Source: Bacillus sp. SLBN-46 (GTDB lineage: Bacteria > Bacillota > Bacilli > Bacillales > Cytobacillaceae). From it: 64,000 nt of DNA. The stretch lies in the NCBI RefSeq assembly GCF_031453555.1, contig NZ_JAVIZM010000001.1, forward strand, positions 1,185,001-1,249,000, read 5' to 3'. The first letter of the stretch is position 1, and the number at the start of each line of letters is the position of its first letter. Positions 17,254-25,653 of this stretch are shown here, piece by piece. The notes beneath the pieces were generated by a model. The model had not been told where the DNA came from, did not search any database, and saw only the letters and a list, made by a program, of their open reading frames with translations. The position numbers were made by a program, and so were the translations under genes.

Positions 17254-18159
17254 TTATTCATAAAAAAGCCATCTTCCAAAACCGTTTGCCTTATAGTATT
17301 TATTTAATATTCGTCTAATGATATTATCCGACAAAACTCCTTCACACCACTCCATAACCGCACTAGTAGTAATCTTTCGATCTGGAAACAACAACTTTAG
17401 TTCTTCCACACTACGTACAACTGCAGCATCAACCGTTTCTTGGTGACCGCAATCATTACAAACTAGGATTTTGTGATCCACACAAACACTAAACGACTGG
17501 CATAAACAACAAATAAACCCTTTACGCTGTTGACTATATTCATAATGAAGCAATCGGGGATAAGGGGATTCCACAAAATGCAATGAATCTAATAGCTCGG
17601 CTAACTGTTTGTGTTTTCCAGTAAGATTTCTGGTCGTCGTATTTAACTTCTTCATTAGTGAATTTATCTGTGTAGGAAATATCAGGGGTTCATTTTTTGG
17701 TGCTTGATAAAGTGTAAAATTGGGGTTAATAAAAACTACATTTGATTCTAGAGGAATCCTAAAGCCATGTTTTTGCAGTAATTGGGGAAAGAGAGAGTTA
17801 CATCGTTTTAGTTGGTCCAATGGGTTCGTCGTAATTTTCGTACCATGCTTTGAGTAAAACTCACCATTTTCAAAATAATAATCGCCTTCATTATTTTTAA
17901 CATCAAAAACGTGCAAAGTATCTTTAATAATCAACGTATCAATTTGAAACTTACTATTATTAACCTCCAACAATAAATCATTTAATATATAACAATTACT
18001 CTGAATTTTTTCGGTTAATAAATCAAACATCACTTCCCCTTCGTATCCTTTTTTTAGATTATAAAAGTTCCTCTTATCTTCCTCCGGTAACTCCATCCTA
18101 GCATTCAAGCTTCTTAAAATAATTAATTCCTGCCGTTCCGTGCGAGGTTTAAAAGCCAT
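17254..18159 (-). CDS. NERD domain protein with C-terminal zinc ribbon
   Basis: A 301-residue cytosolic protein. Residues ~35-150 are a nuclease-related (NERD) domain: GYEGEVMFDLL, then FQIDTLIIKDTLHVFDVKN, the pattern of a restriction-endonuclease-like fold (E, then D...E/D-x-K). The last acidic position is DVKN rather than the more usual EVKN. Residues ~215-240 contain two CxxC pairs (CCLC and CNDC), a zinc ribbon. NERD proteins are thought to act on DNA; none of the roles is well fixed. GAGG precedes the ATG. A second NERD gene lies at 46.3 kb. The 3' end abuts the 52-bp repeat array. Confidence 0.75.
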   Translation of the reverse strand: MAFKPRTERQELIILRSLNARMELPEEDKRNFYNLKKGYEGEVMFDLLTEKIQSNCYILNDLLLEVNNSKFQIDTLIIKDTLHVFDVKNNEGDYYFENGEFYSKHGTKITTNPLDQLKRCNSLFPQLLQKHGFRIPLESNVVFINPNFTLYQAPKNEPLIFPTQINSLMKKLNTTTRNLTGKHKQLAELLDSLHFVESPYPRLLHYEYSQQRKGFICCLCQSFSVCVDHKILVCNDCGHQETVDAAVVRSVEELKLLFPDRKITTSAVMEWCEGVLSDNIIRRILNKYYKANGFGRWLFYE

Positions 18160-18265
18160 AAAGCACTTCCTCTCAAAATAGTTTAAACTCCAATTTCATT
18201 TTAATAAAAAAATTCCAACGGATGATTAGAAGTATATGAACATTTCTTGAAGAATTTACAAGATG

Positions 18266-18274
18266 TTTGTCGAA
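18266..18274 (+). promoter_or_regulatory. Candidate Spo0A box upstream of the SH3/glucosaminidase gene
   Basis: TTTGTCGAA, a full match to the Spo0A-box core, lies 70 bp before the TTG start and between two divergent genes. Recognition by Spo0A is inferred from the motif only. Confidence 0.4.
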
Positions 18275-18343
18275 TTAGGGTGGAAACGGTTGGAAAATAT
18301 GTTACCCTTAAAGATAGAATAATAGATTGAGAGGAGAAAGGAA

Positions 18344-19837
18344 TTGAAAAAAGTAGTATTTCGAAGTTTCTTAGTTGTTCTTTTGTTATTGGGGATTTTT
18401 CATAATAAGGCAATGGCTGCCGAATTAACGGCACAATCCGAAATGACTGTGATCTCGATAAATTTACCAGTCTATCGGAATTTCGAGGAGTTATCTGATT
18501 TTAGAATTCATCTAGGTCCAGACTACAAGAGATATGCAGTGTTATCTTTTAATGACAAGGTGACAATCCTCAGTGAGAAGGACTATGCGGCACAAATCCG
18601 TATGGCAGATGGTAGGACAGGATGGGTCCATAAAGATTATTTGAGCAGTAATATCATGAATCAAACATGGCTTGTAAAAGAAGGCAGAAATCTAAGAGAA
18701 GACCCAAGCACGACTAAGCCTTCCATAGGGTCTATTCCCGATAAGGCAAAAGTGTTTGTCCTAGATTATGATAAACAAAGTAAATTTTATAAAATCCAAA
18801 CAGCAGATGGACATGAAGGCTGGATTAAAGGAACCTATCAAGAAGGAGAAGGATCGAATTTCTTTGATTACGGAAAAGGCTTAAATGTGATTCCGTATGA
18901 ATTTGATAAAGAGGGGAAAGAGACCACTAACATTTCAATCTTTACTCCATTAAATACTGTTGCCAAAGTAACAGCCAATCAAATAAACAAGTTTATTGAG
19001 TATAAGACGAATGGAGCCGCTACGGAAATGTCTGCAATGGGTTCTGCATATCTAGAAGCCCAAACTAGTGAACACTTAAATGCAGTCTACCTTTTGGCAC
19101 ATTCAGGACTTGAGACAAAATGGGGAACCTCGGATATCGTGAAAAATGTCCATAACTATTATGGGATTGGCGCCTATGATTCACAGCCTGCAGAGGGTGC
19201 GGATACGTTTTCTTCTAAAAGCACAGGCATTATCGAAGGGGCTAAATTTATTAGTACTAGATATGTAAACAGAAGTGCTGGATTTCAGTATCCATTCCCA
19301 CAGCCGACCCTTGATAATATGAGATTTAATGATGAGTTACATCAATACTCAACAGATGAAGCATGGGCTGGAAAAATCGCAACGATTATCAAGGAATTTA
19401 ACAAATTTACTTATACAAAAGGCTGGAAAAATATCGCTAATAAGTGGTATTACAATAATGGGGACGGCACCTATAAAACGGGCTGGCTCCTAGATAAAAA
19501 CAAATGGTATTACTTAGATCCGTCGTCTGGTGTCATGCTTTCAGGCTGGAAACAGATTAACGGAAAATGGTATTATCTCAACCCAGCGGGCGATATGAAA
19601 ACAGGTTGGTTGTATTCAGGAGGGAAATGGTATTACCTTGACCTTAAGAATGGCGACATGAAAACGGGCTGGCTCTACACTGGCAGTAAGTGGTATTACC
19701 TAAATAATAGTGGTGCCATGCAAACAGGATGGATTAAACTCGGAGGCAAATGGTACTATCTTTACAAAGATGGCCATATGGCTGCCAACACTACCGTTGG
19801 CGGGTATCGTCTAGGAAAAACGGGTGCCATGCTTTAA
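18344..19837 (+). CDS. Cell-wall-bound glucosaminidase with SH3 domains and C-terminal choline-binding-type repeats
   Basis: A 497-residue secreted autolysin starting with TTG behind GAGGAGAAAGGA. Signal peptide to about residue 26 (ends AMAAE). Two SH3-like modules follow (around 40-100, ending GWVHKDYL; around 110-165, NLREDPS...GWIKGTY). A GH73-type glucosaminidase domain occupies ~220-360, with LAHSGLETKWGTSD and probable catalytic Glu near 257. Six GW/WYY repeats end in MAANTTVGGYRLGKTGAML. It shares the catalytic family with the 10.9-kb gene, but the domain order is reversed. It is monocistronic, divergent from the NERD gene, with a terminator. Confidence 0.9.
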   Translation: MKKVVFRSFLVVLLLLGIFHNKAMAAELTAQSEMTVISINLPVYRNFEELSDFRIHLGPDYKRYAVLSFNDKVTILSEKDYAAQIRMADGRTGWVHKDYLSSNIMNQTWLVKEGRNLREDPSTTKPSIGSIPDKAKVFVLDYDKQSKFYKIQTADGHEGWIKGTYQEGEGSNFFDYGKGLNVIPYEFDKEGKETTNISIFTPLNTVAKVTANQINKFIEYKTNGAATEMSAMGSAYLEAQTSEHLNAVYLLAHSGLETKWGTSDIVKNVHNYYGIGAYDSQPAEGADTFSSKSTGIIEGAKFISTRYVNRSAGFQYPFPQPTLDNMRFNDELHQYSTDEAWAGKIATIIKEFNKFTYTKGWKNIANKWYYNNGDGTYKTGWLLDKNKWYYLDPSSGVMLSGWKQINGKWYYLNPAGDMKTGWLYSGGKWYYLDLKNGDMKTGWLYTGSKWYYLNNSGAMQTGWIKLGGKWYYLYKDGHMAANTTVGGYRLGKTGAML

Positions 19838-19850
19838 TCAAAATTTTTAG

Positions 19851-19885
19851 TAGGAATCACCTAGTGGTGGTTCCTATTCTATTTT
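19851..19885 (+). terminator. Terminator of the SH3/glucosaminidase gene
   Basis: TAGGAATCACC pairs with GGTGGTTCCTA around a TAGT loop, followed by TTCTATTTTC; the T run is interrupted. Confidence 0.75.
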
Positions 19886-20164
19886 CTTAGCATTATTACA
19901 AAATAAAAGATGAGTCGACAAACTTCGCTAGCAAATATGCAAACCTCTTAGCAAACATAGTTTGAAAGTCACGAAACTTATTATGACTATTTACCCTTAT
20001 TTTTACCGTTTTATCAGAAAAATCAAACAAAAAGTCGAATATGGTCAGTTTTTGAAACATTCCTGTAATAATATTAAAAAACAACTGTAAATTAAAACTA
20101 GTAACTTATATGAGATACTATAAATAATTAATAGAGAGAGAGAAAAAGAAACACGGAGGTTATC
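19886..20164. other. Intergenic region before the NlpC/P60 gene
   Basis: About 280 bp of AT-rich DNA with a purine stretch (AGAGAGAGAGAAAAAGAAAC) just before the GGAGG site of the next gene. I see no gene or clear promoter. Confidence 0.4.
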
Positions 20165-20911
20165 ATGAAGAAATTTATAGTCAGTGGTCTACTGTCATGT
20201 TCTTTACTCTTGAGCGGATTTATTGGTGGACAGAAAACAGAAGCAGCGTCATTTGGAGATAAGGTAACAGACATAGCGCTTGAATATATCGGAGTCCCTT
20301 ATGTTTGGGGAGGCACATCACCGAGTGGATTTGATTGCTCTGGTTTTACGAGTTATACATATAAGCAAGCGGGTATTACTCTCCCTCGAACAGCTTCTGA
20401 TCAATACACCAGGGGGCAAGCTGTTTCAAAAAGTAACTTACAAGAAGGAGATTTAGTTTTCTTTAGTACATATAAGGCTGGAGCTTCTCATGTGGGAATT
20501 TATTTAAGTGACAATAAGTTTGTTCATGCGTCATCAAAAGGTGTAAAAGTTAGTTCTCTGTCAGAATCTTATTACTCATCAACATATATTGGTTCTAAAC
20601 GTATTGGAAATACCACTAATGGTTGGGTTCTTTCAAATAAAAAGTGGTACTTCTATAAAAATAGTGTTAAACAGACTGGTTGGTTGAAAGATAACAGCGA
20701 ATGGTATTATCTGGATTCAGACGGTGAAATGGCTACTGGTTGGTTAAATTGGCATAATGATTGGTATTATATGTATTCAAGTGGTGCAATGGGTACAGGT
20801 TGGATATATTCAGGTGGAAAATGGTATTATCTATACTCCGATGGATCCATGGCTAAAAGCACAACCATTAATGGGTATAAATTGAACAGCAATGGGGCTT
20901 GGATTCAATAA
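20165..20911 (+). CDS. Wall-bound NlpC/P60 peptidoglycan endopeptidase with C-terminal repeats
   Basis: A 248-residue secreted protein. Signal peptide to about residue 27 (ends TEAAS). The NlpC/P60 (C40) domain spans ~30-140 with Cys near 58 (FDCSGF), His near 109 (ASHVGIYL) and His near 121 (FVHAS), the usual catalytic set. Such enzymes cut peptide stems, usually between D-Glu and the diamino acid. About four GW/WYY repeats follow, ending in STTINGYKLNSNGAWIQ, the same terminal motif as the other repeat proteins in this window. GGAGG lies before the ATG. A terminator follows. Confidence 0.92.
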   Translation: MKKFIVSGLLSCSLLLSGFIGGQKTEAASFGDKVTDIALEYIGVPYVWGGTSPSGFDCSGFTSYTYKQAGITLPRTASDQYTRGQAVSKSNLQEGDLVFFSTYKAGASHVGIYLSDNKFVHASSKGVKVSSLSESYYSSTYIGSKRIGNTTNGWVLSNKKWYFYKNSVKQTGWLKDNSEWYYLDSDGEMATGWLNWHNDWYYMYSSGAMGTGWIYSGGKWYYLYSDGSMAKSTTINGYKLNSNGAWIQ

Positions 20912-20924
20912 GCAAAATAAGTAC

Positions 20925-20960
20925 AAAAAGCGAAACCATATAAGAAGGTTTCGTTTTTTA
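20925..20960 (+). terminator. Terminator of the NlpC/P60 gene
   Basis: AAAAAGCGAAACC pairs with GGTTTCGTTTTT around a 9-nt loop, ending in a T run. Confidence 0.9.
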
Positions 20961-21170
20961 TTTTCATTTCATATATATACTAGTCAACTAATGAACAAAA
21001 GGGTAAAATTCGACATCATTTGCGGCTCACAGTTTCTTTTAGTGCTGTTATTTGTTACAATTAGTTGTAAAAATTTAATTGTCATACCTTATTGATGGGT
21101 AGATCCCATCATCAAGGTAAAATATATGATTATAGTCATTCAAAGTATGTCTGGAAAGGAAGTTTACTTC

Positions 21171-22445
21171 ATGAATAAAATTTGTGTCATCGGCCTTGGT
21201 TATATCGGTCTTCCTACATCTGTTATGTTTGCAAATAATGGCATTCAGGTTCACGGTGTAGACGTCAATGCTGCGGCAGTTGAAAAAATCCAAAATAAGC
21301 AGCTTCATATTGAAGAAAATGGACTAGAGGAGCGCCTGATTGCAGCAATAGACAGCGGTAATTTTACTGTATCAACCACACCGGTAAAAGCTGATGTTTT
21401 TATCATAGCCGTTCCATCACCAATTAACCCTGATAAAACAGCAGATATGAAATATGTTCAAGCAGCTACAAAATCTATCGTTCCTTATCTTGAAAAGGGA
21501 AACCTTGTCATTCTTGAGTCTACTGTTCCTCCAAGGACTGTAGAAGACGTAATGATTCCAATCTTAAAAGAAAGCGGACTCGAAATCGGAACAGAACTAC
21601 TTGTTTCCCACTCGCCTGAACGAGTTATTCCAGGTCGTGTATTCGAAGAGCTTGTAAATAATAGCCGTATTGTTGGTGGAATTAACGAAGAATCATCTGA
21701 AAAAACAGCGGAGCTTTATCGTGCCTTTGTTAAAGGTGAAATTTTCTTAACTGATGCGACAACAGCAGAGATGGTAAAGGTTATTGAAAATACGTACCGC
21801 GATGTCAACATTGCATTTGCTAATGAACTTGCACGCATCAGTGAAAGAATCGGCGTGAATGTGTGGGATGCGATTAAGCTTGCGAACCACCACCCACGTG
21901 TAAATATCCACTTGCCGGGACCTGGGGTTGGCGGACATTGTATCGCAGTTGATCCATGGTTCCTAGTGGAGCAAGATCCAGAAAATGCACAGATCATTCA
22001 CCTTTCACGTAAAACAAATGATTCAATGCCACTATTTGTAGCCAAAAAAGTCAAAACAATTAGTGAGCAGCACCAAATCACGAATCCTAAAGTAGCAGTT
22101 TTGGGGTTGTCATTTAAAGCAAACATTGATGATATGCGTGAAAGTCCATCTGTTGAGGTTATTCATCACTTGAAAGAGCTTAATCTTGAATTTACTGCTT
22201 TTGATCCACATATTAAGGAGCAGAAAATTCCTCAGCAAACGTTACAATTGGAAGAAGCATTAAAGAATGCGGACATCGTTCTTATTTTAACAGAGCATGA
22301 TGAGTTTAAAATACTTGATCCGAAGCAAACAGCGAACCTAGTTCGTTCAAAAATTGTTTTAGATACAAAAAATTGCCTTCCACGCGAAGCTTGGGTAAAT
22401 GCAGGTTTTGACGTTCGCTTATTAGGGGATTCTAAAAATAGTTAA
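21171..22445 (+). CDS. wecC: UDP-N-acetyl-D-mannosaminuronic acid dehydrogenase (WecC type)
   Basis: A 424-residue cytosolic NAD-dependent nucleotide-sugar dehydrogenase. The ATG at 21171 is chosen because AAGGAAG precedes it and the Rossmann motif KICVIGLGYIGLPTS then starts at residue 3. Conserved landmarks include VILESTVPP, SPERVIPG, RDVNIAFANEL and the catalytic Cys near 257 in GPGVGGHCIAVDPWF. The long exact agreement with E. coli WecC in the last two favours UDP-ManNAc over UDP-glucose as substrate. The product UDP-ManNAcA would feed a teichuronic-type wall polymer. An epimerase making UDP-ManNAc is not in the window. It is the first gene of the polysaccharide locus. Confidence 0.85.
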   Translation: MNKICVIGLGYIGLPTSVMFANNGIQVHGVDVNAAAVEKIQNKQLHIEENGLEERLIAAIDSGNFTVSTTPVKADVFIIAVPSPINPDKTADMKYVQAATKSIVPYLEKGNLVILESTVPPRTVEDVMIPILKESGLEIGTELLVSHSPERVIPGRVFEELVNNSRIVGGINEESSEKTAELYRAFVKGEIFLTDATTAEMVKVIENTYRDVNIAFANELARISERIGVNVWDAIKLANHHPRVNIHLPGPGVGGHCIAVDPWFLVEQDPENAQIIHLSRKTNDSMPLFVAKKVKTISEQHQITNPKVAVLGLSFKANIDDMRESPSVEVIHHLKELNLEFTAFDPHIKEQKIPQQTLQLEEALKNADIVLILTEHDEFKILDPKQTANLVRSKIVLDTKNCLPREAWVNAGFDVRLLGDSKNS

Positions 22446-22454
22446 TGGATAATT

Positions 22455-22486
22455 ACTGCGGCTGTTCCTAAGCCGCAGTTCATTTC
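22455..22486 (+). terminator. Hairpin between wecC and tagA
   Basis: ACTGCGGCT pairs with AGCCGCAGT around a 7-nt loop. The following tract (TCATTTCG) is weak, so this may be a leaky terminator that lowers expression of the genes behind wecC. Confidence 0.6.
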
Positions 22487-22519
22487 GTATATGAAGTCCA
22501 AATAATACAGGTGGTACAT

Positions 22520-23227
22520 ATGAAGGAAAATTTCCTCGGGGTGGATGTTTGTAATTATGATTATGATCAGCTTGCCTCGTTATTGATGAAGGATATCGAA
22601 ACGAAAAAAAAATCATTTATAGTTGCCATTAATCCTGAAAAAATTATGAAGGCCCAAGAAGATGAAGAGCTTAGAAAACTGTTGAACCGCGCTGATTATC
22701 AAATTCCAGATGGGATTGGAGTCATCTTAGCGTCCAAGCTAAAGGGTGGCCAAGTGAAAAGCCGGGTAACAGGGATTGATATGATGTTGAAGCTGTGTCA
22801 AACAGCGGCTGCACAAGGAAAGCGCATCTTCTTATATGGCGGAAAACCAGGCGTGGCTGATGCGGCCAAAGCAGAGTTGGAAAAGCAAATCCCTGGCATT
22901 AAAATTGTTGGTACACTACATGGGTATGAAAAAGATGAAGAAGTAATTATCAATACGATTAATCAGCATGATCCTGAAATTATGTTCGTGGCACTCGGCA
23001 GTCCAGCACAAGAATATTGGATTGTCAATCATATGGATCAAGTGGCACCTTACGTGTTTCAAGGAGTCGGTGGTTCCTATGATGTCATATCAGGGAATCT
23101 GAAACGGGCGCCTGAAGTATTTCAGTCACTTGGTCTTGAATGGTTCTACCGTCTTGTGAAAGAACCTTGGCGCTGGAAAAGGCAGTTAATTTTGCCGAAG
23201 TTTCTATTAAGAACGTTAAAAAAATAA
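22520..23227 (+). CDS. tagA: WecG/TagA/CpsF family N-acetylmannosaminyltransferase
   Basis: A 235-residue membrane-associated GT26 enzyme. The ATG at 22520 is preferred to the upstream GTG, which overlaps the AGGTGG site. Family landmarks: NPEKIMKAQ, DGIGVILASK, RVTGIDM, IFLYGGKPGVA, VALGSPAQEYWI and VGGSYDVISGNLKRAPE. TagA/TarA transfers ManNAc from UDP-ManNAc to GlcNAc-PP-undecaprenol, making the linkage unit of wall teichoic acid; WecG and CpsF members use related sugars. With TagO encoded downstream, the linkage-unit role is the simplest reading. A WecG-like transfer of ManNAcA is possible because wecC is adjacent. licD follows after 65 bp. Confidence 0.85.
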   Translation: MKENFLGVDVCNYDYDQLASLLMKDIETKKKSFIVAINPEKIMKAQEDEELRKLLNRADYQIPDGIGVILASKLKGGQVKSRVTGIDMMLKLCQTAAAQGKRIFLYGGKPGVADAAKAELEKQIPGIKIVGTLHGYEKDEEVIINTINQHDPEIMFVALGSPAQEYWIVNHMDQVAPYVFQGVGGSYDVISGNLKRAPEVFQSLGLEWFYRLVKEPWRWKRQLILPKFLLRTLKK

Positions 23228-23292
23228 CATCAGAGGCCTTTCTCGATTTTAAAAGGGAGAGGCTTTTAGTTCATGGAAGAAGGGGAAGAATG

Positions 23293-24033
23293 ATGGCAAC
23301 GTTTGTTGACAATTTAATCAAACAATTACGCGCCAGTAAATTCTATGGGGTAGCTAAAAATAATCCGGTTTTAATAAAAATGAAAAGAAAATATGATAAA
23401 GTGCAATACCAAAAGCAGAAGGATATGGTCCATGTTTACGGGATGCAAACCTTGAAATATATGAAAGAAGGTTTTGCAGAAATCGGAGAAGAATTTTGGC
23501 TTGATTATGGGACGTTGCTTGGTGCAGTAAGAGAGAAGGACTTTATTGGGCACGACAAGGACCTTGATATTGGCTGCTTTAATTTTGATGACCAAAAGAA
23601 AGCAAAGCTTGTTAAGGTTTTAGAGAAAAAAGGGGTAAAGCTTTACAAGCAATATGAAATGGACGGAAAGATTTTTGAACAGGCCTTTCATTATAATGGC
23701 TTACATATTGATATCTTCTATTATTGGAAGACCGGTGAGGATAAAATTTGGTGTTATTTTAGTGATATTGGCACGAAGATGGAGTTTGAAAATCATTCGG
23801 ACTATCAAATTGCTAAAGGGTATCGCACCCAATCCGTTACCTCTCGTTTTACGGGGTTAATCGACTATGAATTTAAAGGTGAACTGTTTAAGATTCCTTC
23901 AAATTATCATGAGTATTTGGTTGATAACTACGGGACAAGCTATATGCAAAAAGATGAGAACTGGGTTGCAGGGGAATCACCAGATAATATTAAGCTGGTT
24001 GATAAACCGGTTATTGTAAAGGAATATATTTAG
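23293..24033 (+). CDS. licD: LicD family phosphocholine transferase
   Basis: A 246-residue protein. The frame is open further upstream, overlapping tagA, but AGGGGA at 23281 points to one of two adjacent ATGs (23290 or 23293). The LicD (nucleotidyltransferase-like) core is at ~70-110: WLDYGTLLGAVREKDFIGHD, then KDLDIG, supplying the conserved Gly-Ala and the metal-binding Asp pair. LicD moves phosphocholine from CDP-choline to sugars of a surface polymer, such as pneumococcal teichoic acid. Together with the lic operon at 13-17 kb it completes the A-B-C-D set, though separated by about 6.5 kb. LicD-like proteins of unknown acceptor also exist, so the substrate is inferred. Confidence 0.8.
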   Translation: MATFVDNLIKQLRASKFYGVAKNNPVLIKMKRKYDKVQYQKQKDMVHVYGMQTLKYMKEGFAEIGEEFWLDYGTLLGAVREKDFIGHDKDLDIGCFNFDDQKKAKLVKVLEKKGVKLYKQYEMDGKIFEQAFHYNGLHIDIFYYWKTGEDKIWCYFSDIGTKMEFENHSDYQIAKGYRTQSVTSRFTGLIDYEFKGELFKIPSNYHEYLVDNYGTSYMQKDENWVAGESPDNIKLVDKPVIVKEYI

Positions 24034-24089
24034 GAATGGAAGGGCTGTCTCTGTGGCGGGCCTTTGCCTTTTGATTTGAGGGTTGTTTT

Positions 24090-25544
24090 ATGCAAAAGTC
24101 GTTAATAAAAAACGCAATTTATAAAATCACGTTAAACTTTTTTAATCTAATTTTACCTGTATTAATTGGAGCTTATGTTTATCGCACATTAGGTTCGGAT
24201 GCCATCGGAAGAGTAAAGTACGGGGAAACAATTTTTAACTATTTCTTTATTTTTGCGGCATTTGGGATCTATCAATATGGACTTCGTGAAGTTAGTCGAA
24301 TCAAGAATGATAAGCAAAAGGTAGCACAACTATTTACCAGCTTATTCACTTTTAGCTTACTGACAAACTTTTCTTCCTTAATTACCTATATGGCTGTGGC
24401 CTATTTCGGTTATGGGGAAAAGGCGTTATTCCCTGTGTTAATGGTGTATGCGATCAACTTTTTCTTCAATATTTTCTATGTTGAATGGGTAAACGAAGCC
24501 TATGAAGATTATGGCTTTATTACCATTAAGACAATCGCAGTGAAAATCGTCTATGTCATCCTGTTGTTAACCTTAATTAAAGGCACGGATGACTACCTTA
24601 TATTTGTCGGACTATTAGTGCTATCAACTGGTTTAAATAACGTGATTAGTTATTTTTATGTGAAACGAAGAGTGAAATTTGATTTTTCAAACTTACGTTT
24701 TCGACCGCATCTCAAGCCGTTATTTCTAGTCGTTATTTTTTCAAACGGTAACATCCTGTACACGCAGTTGGACCGGTTTATGCTTGGGGAATTCGTCAGT
24801 GAAAAATCCGTTTCCTATTATACCTTGGCACAGCAAATCGCCACGATGATTAATGCGTTGATGTTAAGTATCATTCAGGTGACGATTCCAAGGCTGTCAT
24901 TCTTATTAGGTGGGGAAAATGAGGAACAGTACCTTGACCTGCTAAAGAAAATTACCAAAATCTATTCTGCCTTGCTGTTTCCAGCGGCGATTGGGCTTTA
25001 CGCTATTGCAGACCTTGGGGTTATTATCTACGGGGATAAAGAATTTAGAGCTGCAGGCCCGGTTCTATCTATTTTTGCCCTCTATATGATTACGATTGGA
25101 TTTGAATCCATTTTATCCAATCAGGTCATCTATATTAAAAAGAAAGAAAATATCCTTGTTCGCTTAATTTTTGTCTGTGGAATAGCCAATCTAGCGCTGA
25201 ATTTTGGCTTCTTATATTTAGGCATCCTAGATGCGAAAACTGCCATCCTAACGACGGCAATTGCCAACGTGTTACTGATTGCAAGTGAATACGTTTATAT
25301 TCGGAAGTATCTTAAGATCCCCATTCAGTTACTTTCATGGACAAACCTGAAATATCTTGTCTACTCGCTGCCGTTTATTCTTATTTCTCTGGCCATTCGC
25401 TCGGTTGTCAGTGGAACGCTTACCCTATTCGTTCTTATCATTGCAGCTTGTGGTCTATATTATTTATTGATTTTATTCCTCACAAAAGATGAAATCGTTA
25501 CTTTATTTACTTCTAAAATAAAGGGTAAATTGTTGAAAAAATAA
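24090..25544 (+). CDS. Wzx-like polysaccharide flippase
   Basis: A 484-residue polytopic protein with about 12-14 hydrophobic helices, of the oligosaccharidyl-lipid flippase group (MOP superfamily). Typical features are the N-terminal helix pair with VYRTLGSDAIGRVKYGETI, the QLDRFMLGEF segment, and EWVNEAYEDYGFIT in the first half. Such proteins move undecaprenyl-linked repeat units across the membrane before polymerisation. It lies 56 bp behind licD on the same strand. A second, related flippase follows directly, which is unusual for a single-polymer locus. Confidence 0.85.
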   Translation: MQKSLIKNAIYKITLNFFNLILPVLIGAYVYRTLGSDAIGRVKYGETIFNYFFIFAAFGIYQYGLREVSRIKNDKQKVAQLFTSLFTFSLLTNFSSLITYMAVAYFGYGEKALFPVLMVYAINFFFNIFYVEWVNEAYEDYGFITIKTIAVKIVYVILLLTLIKGTDDYLIFVGLLVLSTGLNNVISYFYVKRRVKFDFSNLRFRPHLKPLFLVVIFSNGNILYTQLDRFMLGEFVSEKSVSYYTLAQQIATMINALMLSIIQVTIPRLSFLLGGENEEQYLDLLKKITKIYSALLFPAAIGLYAIADLGVIIYGDKEFRAAGPVLSIFALYMITIGFESILSNQVIYIKKKENILVRLIFVCGIANLALNFGFLYLGILDAKTAILTTAIANVLLIASEYVYIRKYLKIPIQLLSWTNLKYLVYSLPFILISLAIRSVVSGTLTLFVLIIAACGLYYLLILFLTKDEIVTLFTSKIKGKLLKK

Positions 25545-25653
25545 GCAGTTTTCATTGCAATTTATATCTTAAGCAAAACTTAAGGAAACTTTCATATTGT
25601 GTATACAGTTGTCCGCTATAATCATGGATAAAGTCAAAATTTGAGGTTTTATT

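Noticed and set aside
21085..21119. Riboswitch or terminator before wecC
   Set aside because: TTGATGGG and CCCATCA form a short hairpin with extension mismatches, but there is no T run and no match to a riboswitch I know.
24037..24075. Terminator between licD and the first flippase
   Set aside because: AAGGGCT and a GCCTT stretch can pair only weakly across a long loop and lack a T run; the genes probably stay in one transcript.
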